Shown here one piece after another: positions 42,478 to 50,954 of a DNA stretch of 57,389 bases. The position numbers and the translations under genes are program-made. Under the pieces are notes generated by a model, which had not been told where the DNA came from, searched no databases, and saw only the letters and a list, made by a program, of their open reading frames with translations. The stretch's first letter is position 1. Each line of letters starts with the position of its first letter. This DNA is from an uncultured Neomegalonema sp. (GTDB lineage: Bacteria; Pseudomonadota; Alphaproteobacteria; Rhodobacterales; Rhodobacteraceae), in contig CALHLW010000093.1 in assembly GCA_938034615.1 (NCBI GenBank), positions 1-57,389 of the forward strand, in the 5' to 3' direction.

Positions 42478-43259
42478 CTGATTCCCCCATCCGCACCCAC
42501 CGCGAAGGTGGTATTCTCGAAGTCACCCTCGACCGCCCAAAGGCGAACGCCATCGACCTGCAAACCTCGCGCGTCATGGGCGAGACCTTCGCGGCCTTCC
42601 GCGACGATCCTGAGTTGCGCGTGGCCATTTTTACCGGCGCAGGCGAGAAATTCTTCTGCCCCGGCTGGGACTTGAAAGCCGCTGCCGACGGCGATGCGGT
42701 AGACGGGGATTACGGCGTCGGGGGCTTCGGGGGCCTTCAGGAATTGCGCGGAATGAATAAGCCCGTCATCGCCGCCGTGAATGGCATCTGCTGCGGTGGG
42801 GGGCTGGAACTGGCGCTCTCCGCCGACATCATCCTCGCGGCAGATCATGCCAGCTTTGCCCTGCCCGAAATCCGCTCCGGCACAGTGGCCGATGCGGCCA
42901 GCGTCAAGCTGCCGAAACGCATCCCCTATCATATCGCCATGGAAATGCTGTTCACGGGCCGCTGGATCGACGCAGAAGAAGCTCATCGCTGGGGTATGAT
43001 CAACGCCCTCCATCCTGGCTCGGGGCTGATGGAGGCGGCATGGGAAATGGCCCGACTGCTGGAATCCGGTCCTCCCCTCGTCTACGCCGCCATCAAGGAA
43101 ATCGTCCGCGATGCCGAGGACAGCACCTTTCAGGACGCCATGAACCGCATCACGAAGCGCCAACTCCCGAGCGTCGACACCCTCTATGGCTCCGAAGACA
43201 ATCTGGAGGGTGCCAAAGCCTTCGCTGAAAAGCGCGATCCGGTCTGGAAGGGACGATGA
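42474..43259 (+). CDS. Enoyl-CoA hydratase/isomerase family protein, carnitinyl-CoA dehydratase-like
   Basis: 261 residues from the ATG that overlaps the upstream ligase stop. Crotonase motifs: LEVTLDRPKANAIDLQTSRV, FTGAGEKFFCPGWDLKAAAD (oxyanion hole), KPVIAAVNGICCGGGLELAL (second oxyanion Gly), FALPEIRSGTVADAASVKLP with the catalytic Glu of the PEI step, and RWIDAEEAHRWGMINALHP. The GWDLKAAADGDA stretch is reminiscent of CaiD. Together with the ligase it can make and hydrate or dehydrate an acyl-CoA. The exact substrate is not readable. Confidence 0.88.
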   Translation: MTDSPIRTHREGGILEVTLDRPKANAIDLQTSRVMGETFAAFRDDPELRVAIFTGAGEKFFCPGWDLKAAADGDAVDGDYGVGGFGGLQELRGMNKPVIAAVNGICCGGGLELALSADIILAADHASFALPEIRSGTVADAASVKLPKRIPYHIAMEMLFTGRWIDAEEAHRWGMINALHPGSGLMEAAWEMARLLESGPPLVYAAIKEIVRDAEDSTFQDAMNRITKRQLPSVDTLYGSEDNLEGAKAFAEKRDPVWKGR

Positions 43260-43387
43260 CGCCGTGGCCCGAATGGGTTGTGGCAGGTGCAGACCGGGCT
43301 TCCCTGTGATTTGGATATAATACAACTTTTGCGTGATAGACGTCGCTGTGCATCTTCCGTAGGGTCTCAGAAAACCGGGAGGCGGGC

Positions 43388-44494
43388 ATGAAAATCGATG
43401 GGGTGGCGTGGAGGCCGATCTGGGCGGGGGATGATGGCGAGACGGTCGGAATCATTGATCAGACGCGATTGCCTTTCCGATTCGAGACGAAGCGCCTAGC
43501 GCAGATGGAAGAGGCGGCGGAAGCGATCAAAGTGATGCGCGTCCGGGGCGCGCCGTTGATCGGGGTGACGGCGGCCTATGGCATGGCGTTGGCCCTGCGG
43601 GACGATCCGTCGGATGTGGCGTTGGGCGCGGCCTATGAAACTCTCCACGCGACCCGGCCCACGGCCATCAACCTCCGCTGGGCGCTCGACCGGATGCGCG
43701 GAGTGCTTTTGCCTTTGCCCGAAGCGGAGCGGTTCGCCCGCGCATGGGCGCTGGCAGCGGAGATGGCCGACGAGGATGTCGAGATCAACCGCCGGATCGG
43801 GGAGCATGGTTTTGGCCTGCTGCGCGAGATTGCCGACCGGAAGGGCCGTGTCAACGTGCTGACCCATTGTAATGCGGGCTGGCTGGCGACGGTGGACTGG
43901 GGGACGGCAACCTCGCCGATCTATCAGGCGCATGACGCGGGGATCGATGTGCATGTCTGGGTGGATGAGACTAGGCCCCGCAATCAGGGCGGCTTCCTGA
44001 CCGCGTGGGAACTGAACGGCCATGGTGTGCCGCATAGCGTGATAGTGGACAATGCTGGCGGGCATCTGATGCAGCATGGCGAGGTCGATCTGTGTTTCGT
44101 CGGCACCGACCGCACCACTGCGACGGGGGATGTGTGCAACAAGATCGGCACGTATCTGAAGGCTTTGGCGGCGGCGGATAATGGGGTGCCGTTCTATGTG
44201 TGTCTGCCGACGCCGACGATTGACTGGCGGGTGCGGGATGGCGTGGCGGAAATCCCCATCGAGAATCGCGCACCGGAGGAGGTGACGGAGATCGACGGGG
44301 CACTTGCGGATGGTGAGGTGGCGCGGGTGCGGATCGCCTCGCCCGGATCACCTGCGGCCAATCCGGCCTTCGATGTGACTCCGGCGCGGCTGGTGACGGG
44401 TCTTGTGACGGAGCAGGGGATCGTGGAGGCGAGCGAAACGGGGCTGGCTACGATCCGTCCGAAAACGGCATCAAACGCGATCATGCTTTCGTGA
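43388..44494 (+). CDS. mtnA: S-methyl-5-thioribose-1-phosphate isomerase
   Basis: 368 residues with GGGAGG before the ATG. It isomerises methylthioribose 1-phosphate to the ribulose form in methionine salvage or related thio-shunts. Motifs: [37 protein letters not shown], the catalytic cysteine in [37 protein letters not shown], and the catalytic Asp in [20 protein letters not shown]. No other mtn genes are in the window. The gene appears monocistronic. Confidence 0.96.
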   Translation: MKIDGVAWRPIWAGDDGETVGIIDQTRLPFRFETKRLAQMEEAAEAIKVMRVRGAPLIGVTAAYGMALALRDDPSDVALGAAYETLHATRPTAINLRWALDRMRGVLLPLPEAERFARAWALAAEMADEDVEINRRIGEHGFGLLREIADRKGRVNVLTHCNAGWLATVDWGTATSPIYQAHDAGIDVHVWVDETRPRNQGGFLTAWELNGHGVPHSVIVDNAGGHLMQHGEVDLCFVGTDRTTATGDVCNKIGTYLKALAAADNGVPFYVCLPTPTIDWRVRDGVAEIPIENRAPEEVTEIDGALADGEVARVRIASPGSPAANPAFDVTPARLVTGLVTEQGIVEASETGLATIRPKTASNAIMLS

Positions 44495-44580
44495 TCGTCC
44501 TGAAATGAACCGCGTGCGGTGTGGAACACGGCTTCGGGCTGGCTATAATGATATCAATTCAATCAATTTGGAGGAACCCA

Positions 44581-45033
44581 ATGCGCGCCCTTGCCCTTAC
44601 GAGTTTCCTCGCCGCCGCGATCCTGGCAGTCCCCGCGACGGCAGAGGAAGGCATGATCTTCAAGACGGCTTCCACCGATGTCGCCGAAACCGTCGAGGCT
44701 TTCACGTCCATTCTGGCCAAGAAAGGCGCGACCGTCTTTGCGGTCATCGAACATCACAACGGTGCGGCCAGCGTTGATCTGGAGATGAAGCCGAATACAG
44801 TGGTCGTTTTCGGTAACCCGAAGATGGGGACGCCGCTGATGCAGGCATCGCCGACCATCGGTCTCGACTTGCCGCTGCGCGTAGTTTTCTACGAAGACGA
44901 GGATGGCAAGACGCAGATCGTCTATCATGATCTGGACGCGATTGCGAAAGAACATGGGGTGCCCAACGATCATCCCGCTTTGATGAAAGCCAAAGGCGCG
45001 ATCAGGAACCTGACGGACGCCGTCGCGAAGTAG
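44581..45033 (+). CDS. Exported DUF302 domain protein
   Basis: 150 residues from the ATG at 44581, which has GGAGG 6 bases upstream; signal peptide [20 protein letters not shown] with cleavage after ATA. The DUF302 domain fills the rest: the start [80 protein letters not shown] and [13 protein letters not shown]. The domain is of unknown function, often periplasmic. lipA follows by about 45 bases. Confidence 0.9.
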   Translation: MRALALTSFLAAAILAVPATAEEGMIFKTASTDVAETVEAFTSILAKKGATVFAVIEHHNGAASVDLEMKPNTVVVFGNPKMGTPLMQASPTIGLDLPLRVVFYEDEDGKTQIVYHDLDAIAKEHGVPNDHPALMKAKGAIRNLTDAVAK

Positions 45034-45077
45034 CATCGGTGTTGCCGGGGCGCGCGCAGGGGCCTATGTCTTGGGAT

Positions 45078-46019
45078 ATGAGCGAACCTGCCCCCCCCCG
45101 TCTGCGCCATCCTGAAAAAGCGCATCGCGTTGACAACGCCTCCGCCCCCCGTCCCGAATGGATTCGGGTGCGCGCACCCTCATCGCCGGGCTATTTCGCA
45201 ACCCGCGAGATCGTGCGTGAGCACGGCCTGACGACGGTGTGTCAGGAGGCAGGCTGCCCAAACGCTGGCGAGTGCTGGGCGCAGGGCCATGCGACCTTCA
45301 TGGTTATGGGCGATACCTGCACCCGCGCGTGCAGTTTTTGCAATGTCGCGACGGGCAAGCCCGAAGCGCTCGACCCGTTCGAACCGGCCAAGGTTGCCGA
45401 TGCGGTGGCCAAGCTGGGATTGTCGCATGTGGTCGTGACTTCGGTGGACCGGGACGATCTCGACGATGGCGGGGCGGATCACATCGCCCGGACCATCCGC
45501 GCGATACGGCGCAAGCGACCCGAAACGACCATCGAGGTGCTGACCCCGGACTTCCTGCGCAAAGACGGCGCTATGGAGGTGGTGGTCGAGGCGAGGCCCG
45601 ATGTTTTCAATCATAATCTGGAAACGGTGCCGGGTCTCTATCCGGCAGTGCGTCCCGGTGCGCGGTATTTCCACTCGCTGCGCCTGCTTCAGCAGGTGAA
45701 GGAACTGGACCCGTCGATCTTCACAAAATCAGGGATCATGGTGGGCTTGGGCGAAGAGCGGGTGGCCGTTCAACAGGTCATGGACGACCTCCGCTCGGCG
45801 GATGTGGATTTCTTGACAATCGGGCAATACCTGCAACCGACCAAGAAGCATCATGCTGTCGTGCGTTATACGACGCCTGAAGAATTCGCAGCCTATGAGA
45901 AGGCGGCATATGCCAAGGGCTTCCTGATGGTTTCCGCTTCGCCCCTAACGCGATCATCCTATCACGCGGGCGAGGATTTCCGCGCTTTGCGGGATGCGCG
46001 GATCGCCGCTGGGGCCTAG
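45078..46019 (+). CDS. lipA: Lipoyl synthase
   Basis: 313 residues from the ATG at 45078, chosen because the family begins a few residues before RHPEK; in-frame starts at 45066 (ATG) and 45039 (GTG) exist. This radical-SAM enzyme inserts two sulfurs into octanoyl groups on lipoyl domains. Both clusters are evident: the auxiliary cluster in [14 protein letters not shown] and the radical-SAM cluster in [18 protein letters not shown]. Other motifs are [30 protein letters not shown] and MVGLGE. The conserved C-terminal Arg-Ser-Ser-Tyr (TRSSYHAGE) is present. It converges on the next gene, one base apart. Confidence 0.97.
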   Translation: MSEPAPPRLRHPEKAHRVDNASAPRPEWIRVRAPSSPGYFATREIVREHGLTTVCQEAGCPNAGECWAQGHATFMVMGDTCTRACSFCNVATGKPEALDPFEPAKVADAVAKLGLSHVVVTSVDRDDLDDGGADHIARTIRAIRRKRPETTIEVLTPDFLRKDGAMEVVVEARPDVFNHNLETVPGLYPAVRPGARYFHSLRLLQQVKELDPSIFTKSGIMVGLGEERVAVQQVMDDLRSADVDFLTIGQYLQPTKKHHAVVRYTTPEEFAAYEKAAYAKGFLMVSASPLTRSSYHAGEDFRALRDARIAAGA

Positions 46020-46020
46020 A

Positions 46021-46500
46021 TTACCGTGCCCGATCACCACGCAGAAGGGCGACCCCGATGGTCAGAGTGGCGAGAACGGTCGCCGTGATCCCGAGCGTCG
46101 GGGCGGTGCCAAGCTCAGCCGCTTGCGTGAAGAAGACGCTCAATAGAAACGCGACGATGAGCATGGTGGCGAGGCGGTCGTCGCTAACCTGCGGTGAGGG
46201 TGTGTTCCATGCGCTTGGGCGAAGGCTCGTATAGCGGATCGCGACTGCGCGTGCATCCATAGGCGAACATCGATAAATGCCCTTGCCGCGGTTCTTGCGA
46301 TAGCGGCGAAGCGAGCGATGGAACGCTTTCAAAGCCATGCCTGAATGACTGACTTTGAGCGACCAGTCGATGCGCTCTCCGGGGCGACAAAGACCGCGCT
46401 CCGAAAGTCCACTGTGATGCGATTCAGTGTCAGAGCGCGCAAACATACGCACGAGTCCCGGTTCGTCGGGATTGGAAAGACAATAGATGGTATCCGACAT
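46021..46500 (-). CDS. GIY-YIG-like (T5orf172/Mug113-type) domain with two membrane helices
   Basis: 159 residues from the ATG at 46500 (MSDTIYCLSNPDEPGLVRMF), preferred over the open frame to 46584 because GAGG precedes it and the domain starts at once. The first 92 residues look like a T5orf172-type GIY-YIG relative: IYCLSNPDEPGLVRM, an Arg/Ser step, HSGMALKAFHRSLRRYRKNR with His61, and GIYRCSPMDARAVAIRY. Two hydrophobic helices follow (about 109-126 and 135-153) with a basic end. A nuclease-like domain tethered to the membrane is unusual. Whether the catalytic residues are complete I cannot tell; no Glu in the expected place is obvious. Similarity is by pattern. Confidence 0.6.
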   Translation of the reverse strand: MSDTIYCLSNPDEPGLVRMFARSDTESHHSGLSERGLCRPGERIDWSLKVSHSGMALKAFHRSLRRYRKNRGKGIYRCSPMDARAVAIRYTSLRPSAWNTPSPQVSDDRLATMLIVAFLLSVFFTQAAELGTAPTLGITATVLATLTIGVALLRGDRAR

Positions 46501-46644
46501 GGCGGAACCTCGTTCGTTGGTTCTTCTGTAATGTCTTTCATATTGGCGCCATGGGTTTAGCGTGTAGTTAAATACGCGATACATTTATCCATTATACATC
46601 CGCGCCAAGTTGTTCCGGTGCTTCGTGATCGATTTTATTGTTTA

Positions 46645-47066
46645 AATTTGTTCTATTCTGCGTTGCAGGTTCGGTGGCGCGGGCAATGATACCTTTGTCT
46701 ATCGCGCTGATCGCAATGTCGATGAAACTGATTTCTATTCCGGTGGTTCCGGGAACGAACGTCTCGTCCTGCGCCTGAACGCCGATGAGGCATCGGACGC
46801 CGGGATTCAGGCCGATATCGCTGCCTTCGAGGATTTCCTTGCGGCGGGCGGTGGGGGCAACTTTACTTTCGACAGCCTCGGACTGACGGCGAATGGCATC
46901 AAGCGCCTGACCGTACGCGCGCCGGAGGCTCCTCCCACGAACGAAGCGCCGATCGTCAGCGGCCCAGTCGATCTTGGCGGGAGCGATGAGAACACTGAAA
47001 CCCTGTGTCATGGGCGCGCAATCGGTTGCCGCACGGTTGTCCGAAGCCTATTGTCCCCTCGCTAAA
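46645..47066 (+). pseudogene. Fragment of an RTX/cadherin-type secreted protein
   Basis: The plus frame is open for 140 codons between TAA stops but has no usable start codon or ribosome site. The translation is plainly of an RTX-type protein: FGGAGNDTFVYRADRNVDET, YSGGSGNERLVLRLNADEAS, FEDFLAAGGGGNFTFDSLGL, then NEAPIVSGPVDLGGSDENTE, the usual opening of a cadherin-like repeat. After DENTET the sequence stops making sense (LCHGRAIGCRTVV) and ends. Both ends are therefore missing; it is a decayed internal piece directly upstream of ctaA. The flank at 46560-46650 is AT-rich. Confidence 0.8.
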
Positions 47067-47188
47067 GCAAATTGTATTCAAATTGGATCGGCTTTCGCTG
47101 CCTCTCACCTGACGGCCCAAACGCGAAACCCGATGCCCTGTTCAGGCCGAATGCAAATTGCTCTGAACGCGGGAGAGGATCGAGACGG

Positions 47189-48319
47189 ATGGCGGACAAG
47201 AAGAAACGCGCCCTGTTCGAGGAGGCGACCACGAGCCAGAGCACGGTCGCGGCTCCGGTCGTGACCCCGGATCGCAGCCGGCATCGCATCGCCATGTGGC
47301 AGTTTGCGATCGCAGGGCTCGTCGTTCTGATGATCGTCATCGGCGGGCTGACGCGCCTGACCGACAGCGGCCTCTCCATCACGGAATGGAATCTCGTCAC
47401 CGGCATCCTGCCCCCGCTTTCCCCGGAGGGCTGGGCATCGGAATTCGCCAAATATCAGAAAATTCCCGAATTCACCGAGATGAACTACGACATGGTCATG
47501 GCGGAGTTCAAACGGATCTATTGGTGGGAATGGGCGCATCGCTTTCTCGGGCGGGTCATCGGATTGGCCTATCTGATCCCGCTGATGGTCTTTCTAGCGC
47601 GCAAAGTGGTTCCCGCAGGATGGACCGGCAGGTTGGTGGTGCCGGGCGTGCTGATCCTGTTGCAAGGGGTCGTGGGCTGGTGGATGGTGTCGTCGGGCCT
47701 GACCGAGCGGGTCGACGTCGCCCCATATCGCCTTGCCGTTCATCTGGGGCTGGCATTTGTGATTCTGGGGCTGCTCGTCTGGCACGGCTTGCGGTTGACG
47801 AGACCCGAGCACGAAACGCTGCTGGCGCGGCGTCAGCGGTTCTCCGGGCTGGTCACGGCGATCAGCGGGATCGGCATACTGACCTTCATCCAGATTCTCG
47901 CCGGTGCGCTGGTCGCGGGGCATGATGCCGGGCGCGGGTATACGGACTGGCCGTTGATGAACGGCGCGATCCTGCCGCCGGAGGCGACAGAGATGACGCC
48001 GTTCTGGAAGAACTTCTTCGAGAACCCGGCGCTCGTGCAATTCGATCACCGGATCATCGGGTACCTGCTGTTCGCGGGAATAATCTGGCTGTGGTTCCGC
48101 AGCCGCCGCAGCGGGCACGCGCGGCTCAAGCGTTGGCATGATTGGGTGCTTGTCGCAGCGACGGGGCAGATGCTCTGGGGCATCCTCACGGTGCTGAACG
48201 GTGCGCCGCTGTTCTATGCCATCGTGCATCAGATCGGTGCGGTGATCCTCGTGGTTCTGCTTGTCCGCGCGCGCTATGAGGCCGCCTATCCGAGCGAACA
48301 GAAGATCGCCCGCGCATGA
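47189..48319 (+). CDS. ctaA: Heme A synthase (COX15/CtaA)
   Basis: 376 residues from the ATG at 47189, preceded by GGGAGAGG; the longer open frame back to 47072 runs into the pseudogene end. The enzyme hydroxylates heme O to heme A for cytochrome aa3 oxidases. About eight membrane helices are seen, with family motifs VIGGLTRLTDSGLSITEWNL, WWEWAHRFLGRVIGLAYLIP, LLQGVVGWWMVSSGL, GALVAGHDAGRGYTDWPLMN and FDHRIIGYLL, containing the conserved heme-ligand histidines. It overlaps the PaaI gene by 4 bases. Confidence 0.96.
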   Translation: MADKKKRALFEEATTSQSTVAAPVVTPDRSRHRIAMWQFAIAGLVVLMIVIGGLTRLTDSGLSITEWNLVTGILPPLSPEGWASEFAKYQKIPEFTEMNYDMVMAEFKRIYWWEWAHRFLGRVIGLAYLIPLMVFLARKVVPAGWTGRLVVPGVLILLQGVVGWWMVSSGLTERVDVAPYRLAVHLGLAFVILGLLVWHGLRLTRPEHETLLARRQRFSGLVTAISGIGILTFIQILAGALVAGHDAGRGYTDWPLMNGAILPPEATEMTPFWKNFFENPALVQFDHRIIGYLLFAGIIWLWFRSRRSGHARLKRWHDWVLVAATGQMLWGILTVLNGAPLFYAIVHQIGAVILVVLLVRARYEAAYPSEQKIARA

Positions 48320-48735
48320 GCGAACCCGTCCTCGATGCAGCGGCGCTCGACGCCTTTCTCGCGCGGGAATTCCCGCAGGTTCACGATCAACTGAGCATCG
48401 AAGAGATCGCATCGATGAGGGCGCGGATGCGGCTGCTTGTCGATGATCGGCACCTGCGGCCCGGTGGCACGGTGTCCGGCCCGTCGATGATGCTGATCGC
48501 CGATGTGACGTTCTACATCGCCATCCTCGCGATGATCGGTCAAGAAGCCCTGACCGTCACGACGAACATGACGTTGAATTTCCTGCGCAAACCGGCCAAC
48601 GAAGATCTGCTCTGCGAGGCGCGTATCCTCAAGCTCGGGCGGCGGCTCGTGACCGGCGATTGCCTGATCTACAGCGCCAGCGGATCGCCTGACAAGCCCG
48701 TCGCGCAGGCTACCCTGACTTACGCCCGCCCCTGA
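48316..48735 (+). CDS. PaaI-family hotdog thioesterase
   Basis: 139 residues, starting at an ATG that overlaps the ctaA stop. The hotdog fold motif is visible in LRPGGTVSGPSMMLIADVTF (where the catalytic acid is Asp), then TVTTNMTLNFLRKPANEDLL and VAQATLTYARP. Such enzymes hydrolyse acyl-CoA thioesters. Coupling to ctaA and closeness to the peptidase gene look like general housekeeping. The substrate is unknown. Confidence 0.88.
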   Translation: MSEPVLDAAALDAFLAREFPQVHDQLSIEEIASMRARMRLLVDDRHLRPGGTVSGPSMMLIADVTFYIAILAMIGQEALTVTTNMTLNFLRKPANEDLLCEARILKLGRRLVTGDCLIYSASGSPDKPVAQATLTYARP

Positions 48736-48749
48736 TCCCGGAGATTTCC

Positions 48750-50798
48750 ATGTCCAATCCCCTTCTCGAAGACTGGTCCACGCCCTTCGGTATCCCGCCC
48801 TTCGAGCGGATCGAAACCGGTCATTACCGTGCGGCCTTCGAGCGGGCCATCGCGCGGTGGCGCGCGGAGATCGAGGTGATCGCGAGCAACGTCGCGAAGC
48901 CGAGTTTCGCCAATACCGTGACGGCGATGGAGTTGGTGGGCGACGATCTGGACAAGGTTTCGGCGGTGTTCTTCAACCTGTGCAGCGCCGATACCTCGCC
49001 GGAACTACAGGAGATCGAGGCGGAGATTGCCCCGATTCTGGCCCGCAACTATGCTGAAATCAATATGGATGCCCGGCTGTTTGGGCGGTTCGATGCCTTA
49101 TGGGAAGGACGCGACAATCTTGGCCTGACGCTTGAGCAAGTACGGGTTCTCAAGCTCTATCACGAGGGTTTCGTGCGCGCGGGGGCGCGGTTGGACGAAG
49201 CGGGTCGCGCACGGATGACCGAAATCATGGAGCGGTTGGCGGCGCTGGGAGCGGCGTTCTCGAAGAACCTGCTGGCGGATGAGGCCGATCTCGAACTGTT
49301 GGCGGATGACCGCTCCGATCTGGTGGGATTGCCGGACTCGCTGATCGAGGCGGCGGCGAAGGCGGCGGAAGATCGGGGTAAGCCGGGTAAATTCGCGATC
49401 ACTGCCAGCCGGTCAAGCATTGAGCCGTTCCTGCAATTCGCCGAACGCCGCGATCTGCGCGAGGCGGCCTGGCGCGGATTTACCGGACGGGGCGCGGCAC
49501 GGGAGGAGACGGCCACGGTGGGGATCATCGCCGAGACCATGGCGCTGCGGCAGGAACGGGCGCGGCTGCTGGGGTTCGAGACCTTTGCGCATTTCAAGCT
49601 CGACAATCAGATGGCCAAGGTGCCGGAGAATGTTGCCGGGCTGCTGGATCGGGTTTGGTCCCGCGCGAGTGTCAGCGCCGTGGCGGAGCGCGAGAAGTTG
49701 CAGGCGCTTGCGGCGGAAGAGGGCGGCAATCATCCTATCGAACCGTGGGATTGGACCTATTACCTTGAGAAACTGCGCAAGCGCGATCTCGATCTCAACG
49801 ATGCGGAGGTAAAACCCTACCTGCAACTCGACCGGATGATTGACGCGGCCTTCGACACGGCGAACCGTTTGTTCGGCCTGTCATTCTCCGAATTGCCCGA
49901 TGCGCCTCGCCATCACGCTGACGCTCGGGTATGGGAGGTCAGAGGCCGGGATGGTGGCCATGTCGGCATCTTCATCGGTGATTATTTTGCCCGTTCGTCG
50001 AAACGCTCGGGCGCGTGGATGAGCGGCTTTCGGACGCAGCATAAACTGAATGGCGAGGTTCGGCCCATCATCGTGAACACGATGAACTTCTCCAAGCCCG
50101 CCGCCGGAGGCACCGCGCTTCTGACCTTCGAGGATGCGCGCACGCTGTTCCATGAATTCGGGCACGGCCTGCACGGGTTGATGTCCGACGTGAACTATCC
50201 GCGTATTTCCGGCACCTCGGTCGCGCGGGACTTCGTGGAACTGCCGTCGCAGCTTTTCGAGCACTGGCTGATGGAACCGGCGCTGCTGCGCGAGTTTGCG
50301 CGTCATTCCGAAACTGGAGAACCCATCCCCGATACCCTGCTGGACAAGGTTCGCCGTGCGCAGACCTTCGCGCAGGGCGGGCCGACGGTGCAGTATCTCG
50401 CCAGTGCCATCGTCGATCTGGAACTGCATCGTTCCGAAATCGGCAACGATTTCGATCCGGCAGCCTTCGAGCAGGCGACGCTAGCGCGAATCGGGATGCC
50501 GGACGGTCTCATCATGCGCCACCGGACACCGCATTTCGGGCATGTCTTCAGCGGGGACGGATATTCGTCGGGGTATTACAGCTACATGTGGTCGGAAGTG
50601 ATGGATGCCGATGCCTTCGGCGCGTTCGAGGAGGCAGGCGATGCCTTCCATCCCGAAACGGCGGCGGCACTGGCCGAACACATCTATGCAGCGGGCGGGC
50701 GGCAAGACCCCGAGGAAGCCTATATCGCTTTCCGGGGTCGGGGGCCGGAGCCTGACGCTCTGCTCCGGCGGCGTGGGCTGCTGGATGACGCCGCCTGA
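48750..50798 (+). CDS. M3-family oligopeptidase (oligopeptidase A/Dcp type)
   Basis: 682 residues, full length for this family of cytoplasmic zinc peptidases. The active site is HEFGHGLHG with His468, Glu469 and His472, preceded by GTALLTFEDARTLF. Also present are the N-terminal WSTPFGIPPFERIETGHYRA, GIFIGDYFARSSKRSGAWMS, SDVNYPRISGTSVARDFVEL with the likely third zinc ligand region, and FGHVFSGDGYSSGYYSYMWS near the end, typical of Dcp/OpdA. It degrades short peptides released by other proteases. No signal peptide. The stop lies 4 bases from a convergent small gene. Confidence 0.95.
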   Translation: MSNPLLEDWSTPFGIPPFERIETGHYRAAFERAIARWRAEIEVIASNVAKPSFANTVTAMELVGDDLDKVSAVFFNLCSADTSPELQEIEAEIAPILARNYAEINMDARLFGRFDALWEGRDNLGLTLEQVRVLKLYHEGFVRAGARLDEAGRARMTEIMERLAALGAAFSKNLLADEADLELLADDRSDLVGLPDSLIEAAAKAAEDRGKPGKFAITASRSSIEPFLQFAERRDLREAAWRGFTGRGAAREETATVGIIAETMALRQERARLLGFETFAHFKLDNQMAKVPENVAGLLDRVWSRASVSAVAEREKLQALAAEEGGNHPIEPWDWTYYLEKLRKRDLDLNDAEVKPYLQLDRMIDAAFDTANRLFGLSFSELPDAPRHHADARVWEVRGRDGGHVGIFIGDYFARSSKRSGAWMSGFRTQHKLNGEVRPIIVNTMNFSKPAAGGTALLTFEDARTLFHEFGHGLHGLMSDVNYPRISGTSVARDFVELPSQLFEHWLMEPALLREFARHSETGEPIPDTLLDKVRRAQTFAQGGPTVQYLASAIVDLELHRSEIGNDFDPAAFEQATLARIGMPDGLIMRHRTPHFGHVFSGDGYSSGYYSYMWSEVMDADAFGAFEEAGDAFHPETAAALAEHIYAAGGRQDPEEAYIAFRGRGPEPDALLRRRGLLDDAA

Positions 50799-50801
50799 AC
50801 T

Positions 50802-50954
50802 TTAGTCGAGGCGAACATTATCCGACTTGTAGACATCGGCAGCGCTGCTCTGAATCAGCACGCCGCCGGTATCGAAGAAGGGACCACCGAGCAGGTAGTC
50901 GGCGGCGAAGGCGATGCCGACCATGACGATGGTGGCGCTGAGAAAGGCTTTCAT
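50802..50954 (-). CDS. 50-residue protein at the end of the formate dehydrogenase operon
   Basis: The ATG (50954-50952) overlaps the stop of the WD40-cytochrome gene as ATGA, so translation is probably coupled. The 50 residues begin with a hydrophobic stretch (MKAFLSATIVMVGIAFAADY), a signal peptide or membrane anchor, followed by LLGGPFFDTGGVLIQSSAAD and VYKSDNVRLD. I do not recognise the family. The coupling and clean end 4 bases from the convergent peptidase stop argue that it is real. It may be a small exported partner of the dehydrogenase or of the cytochrome protein. Confidence 0.7.
   Translation of the reverse strand: MKAFLSATIVMVGIAFAADYLLGGPFFDTGGVLIQSSAADVYKSDNVRLD

Noticed and set aside
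43260-43387. SAM or other methionine-related riboswitch before mtnA
   Set aside because: Only 128 bases with no visible pairing pattern of a known class.
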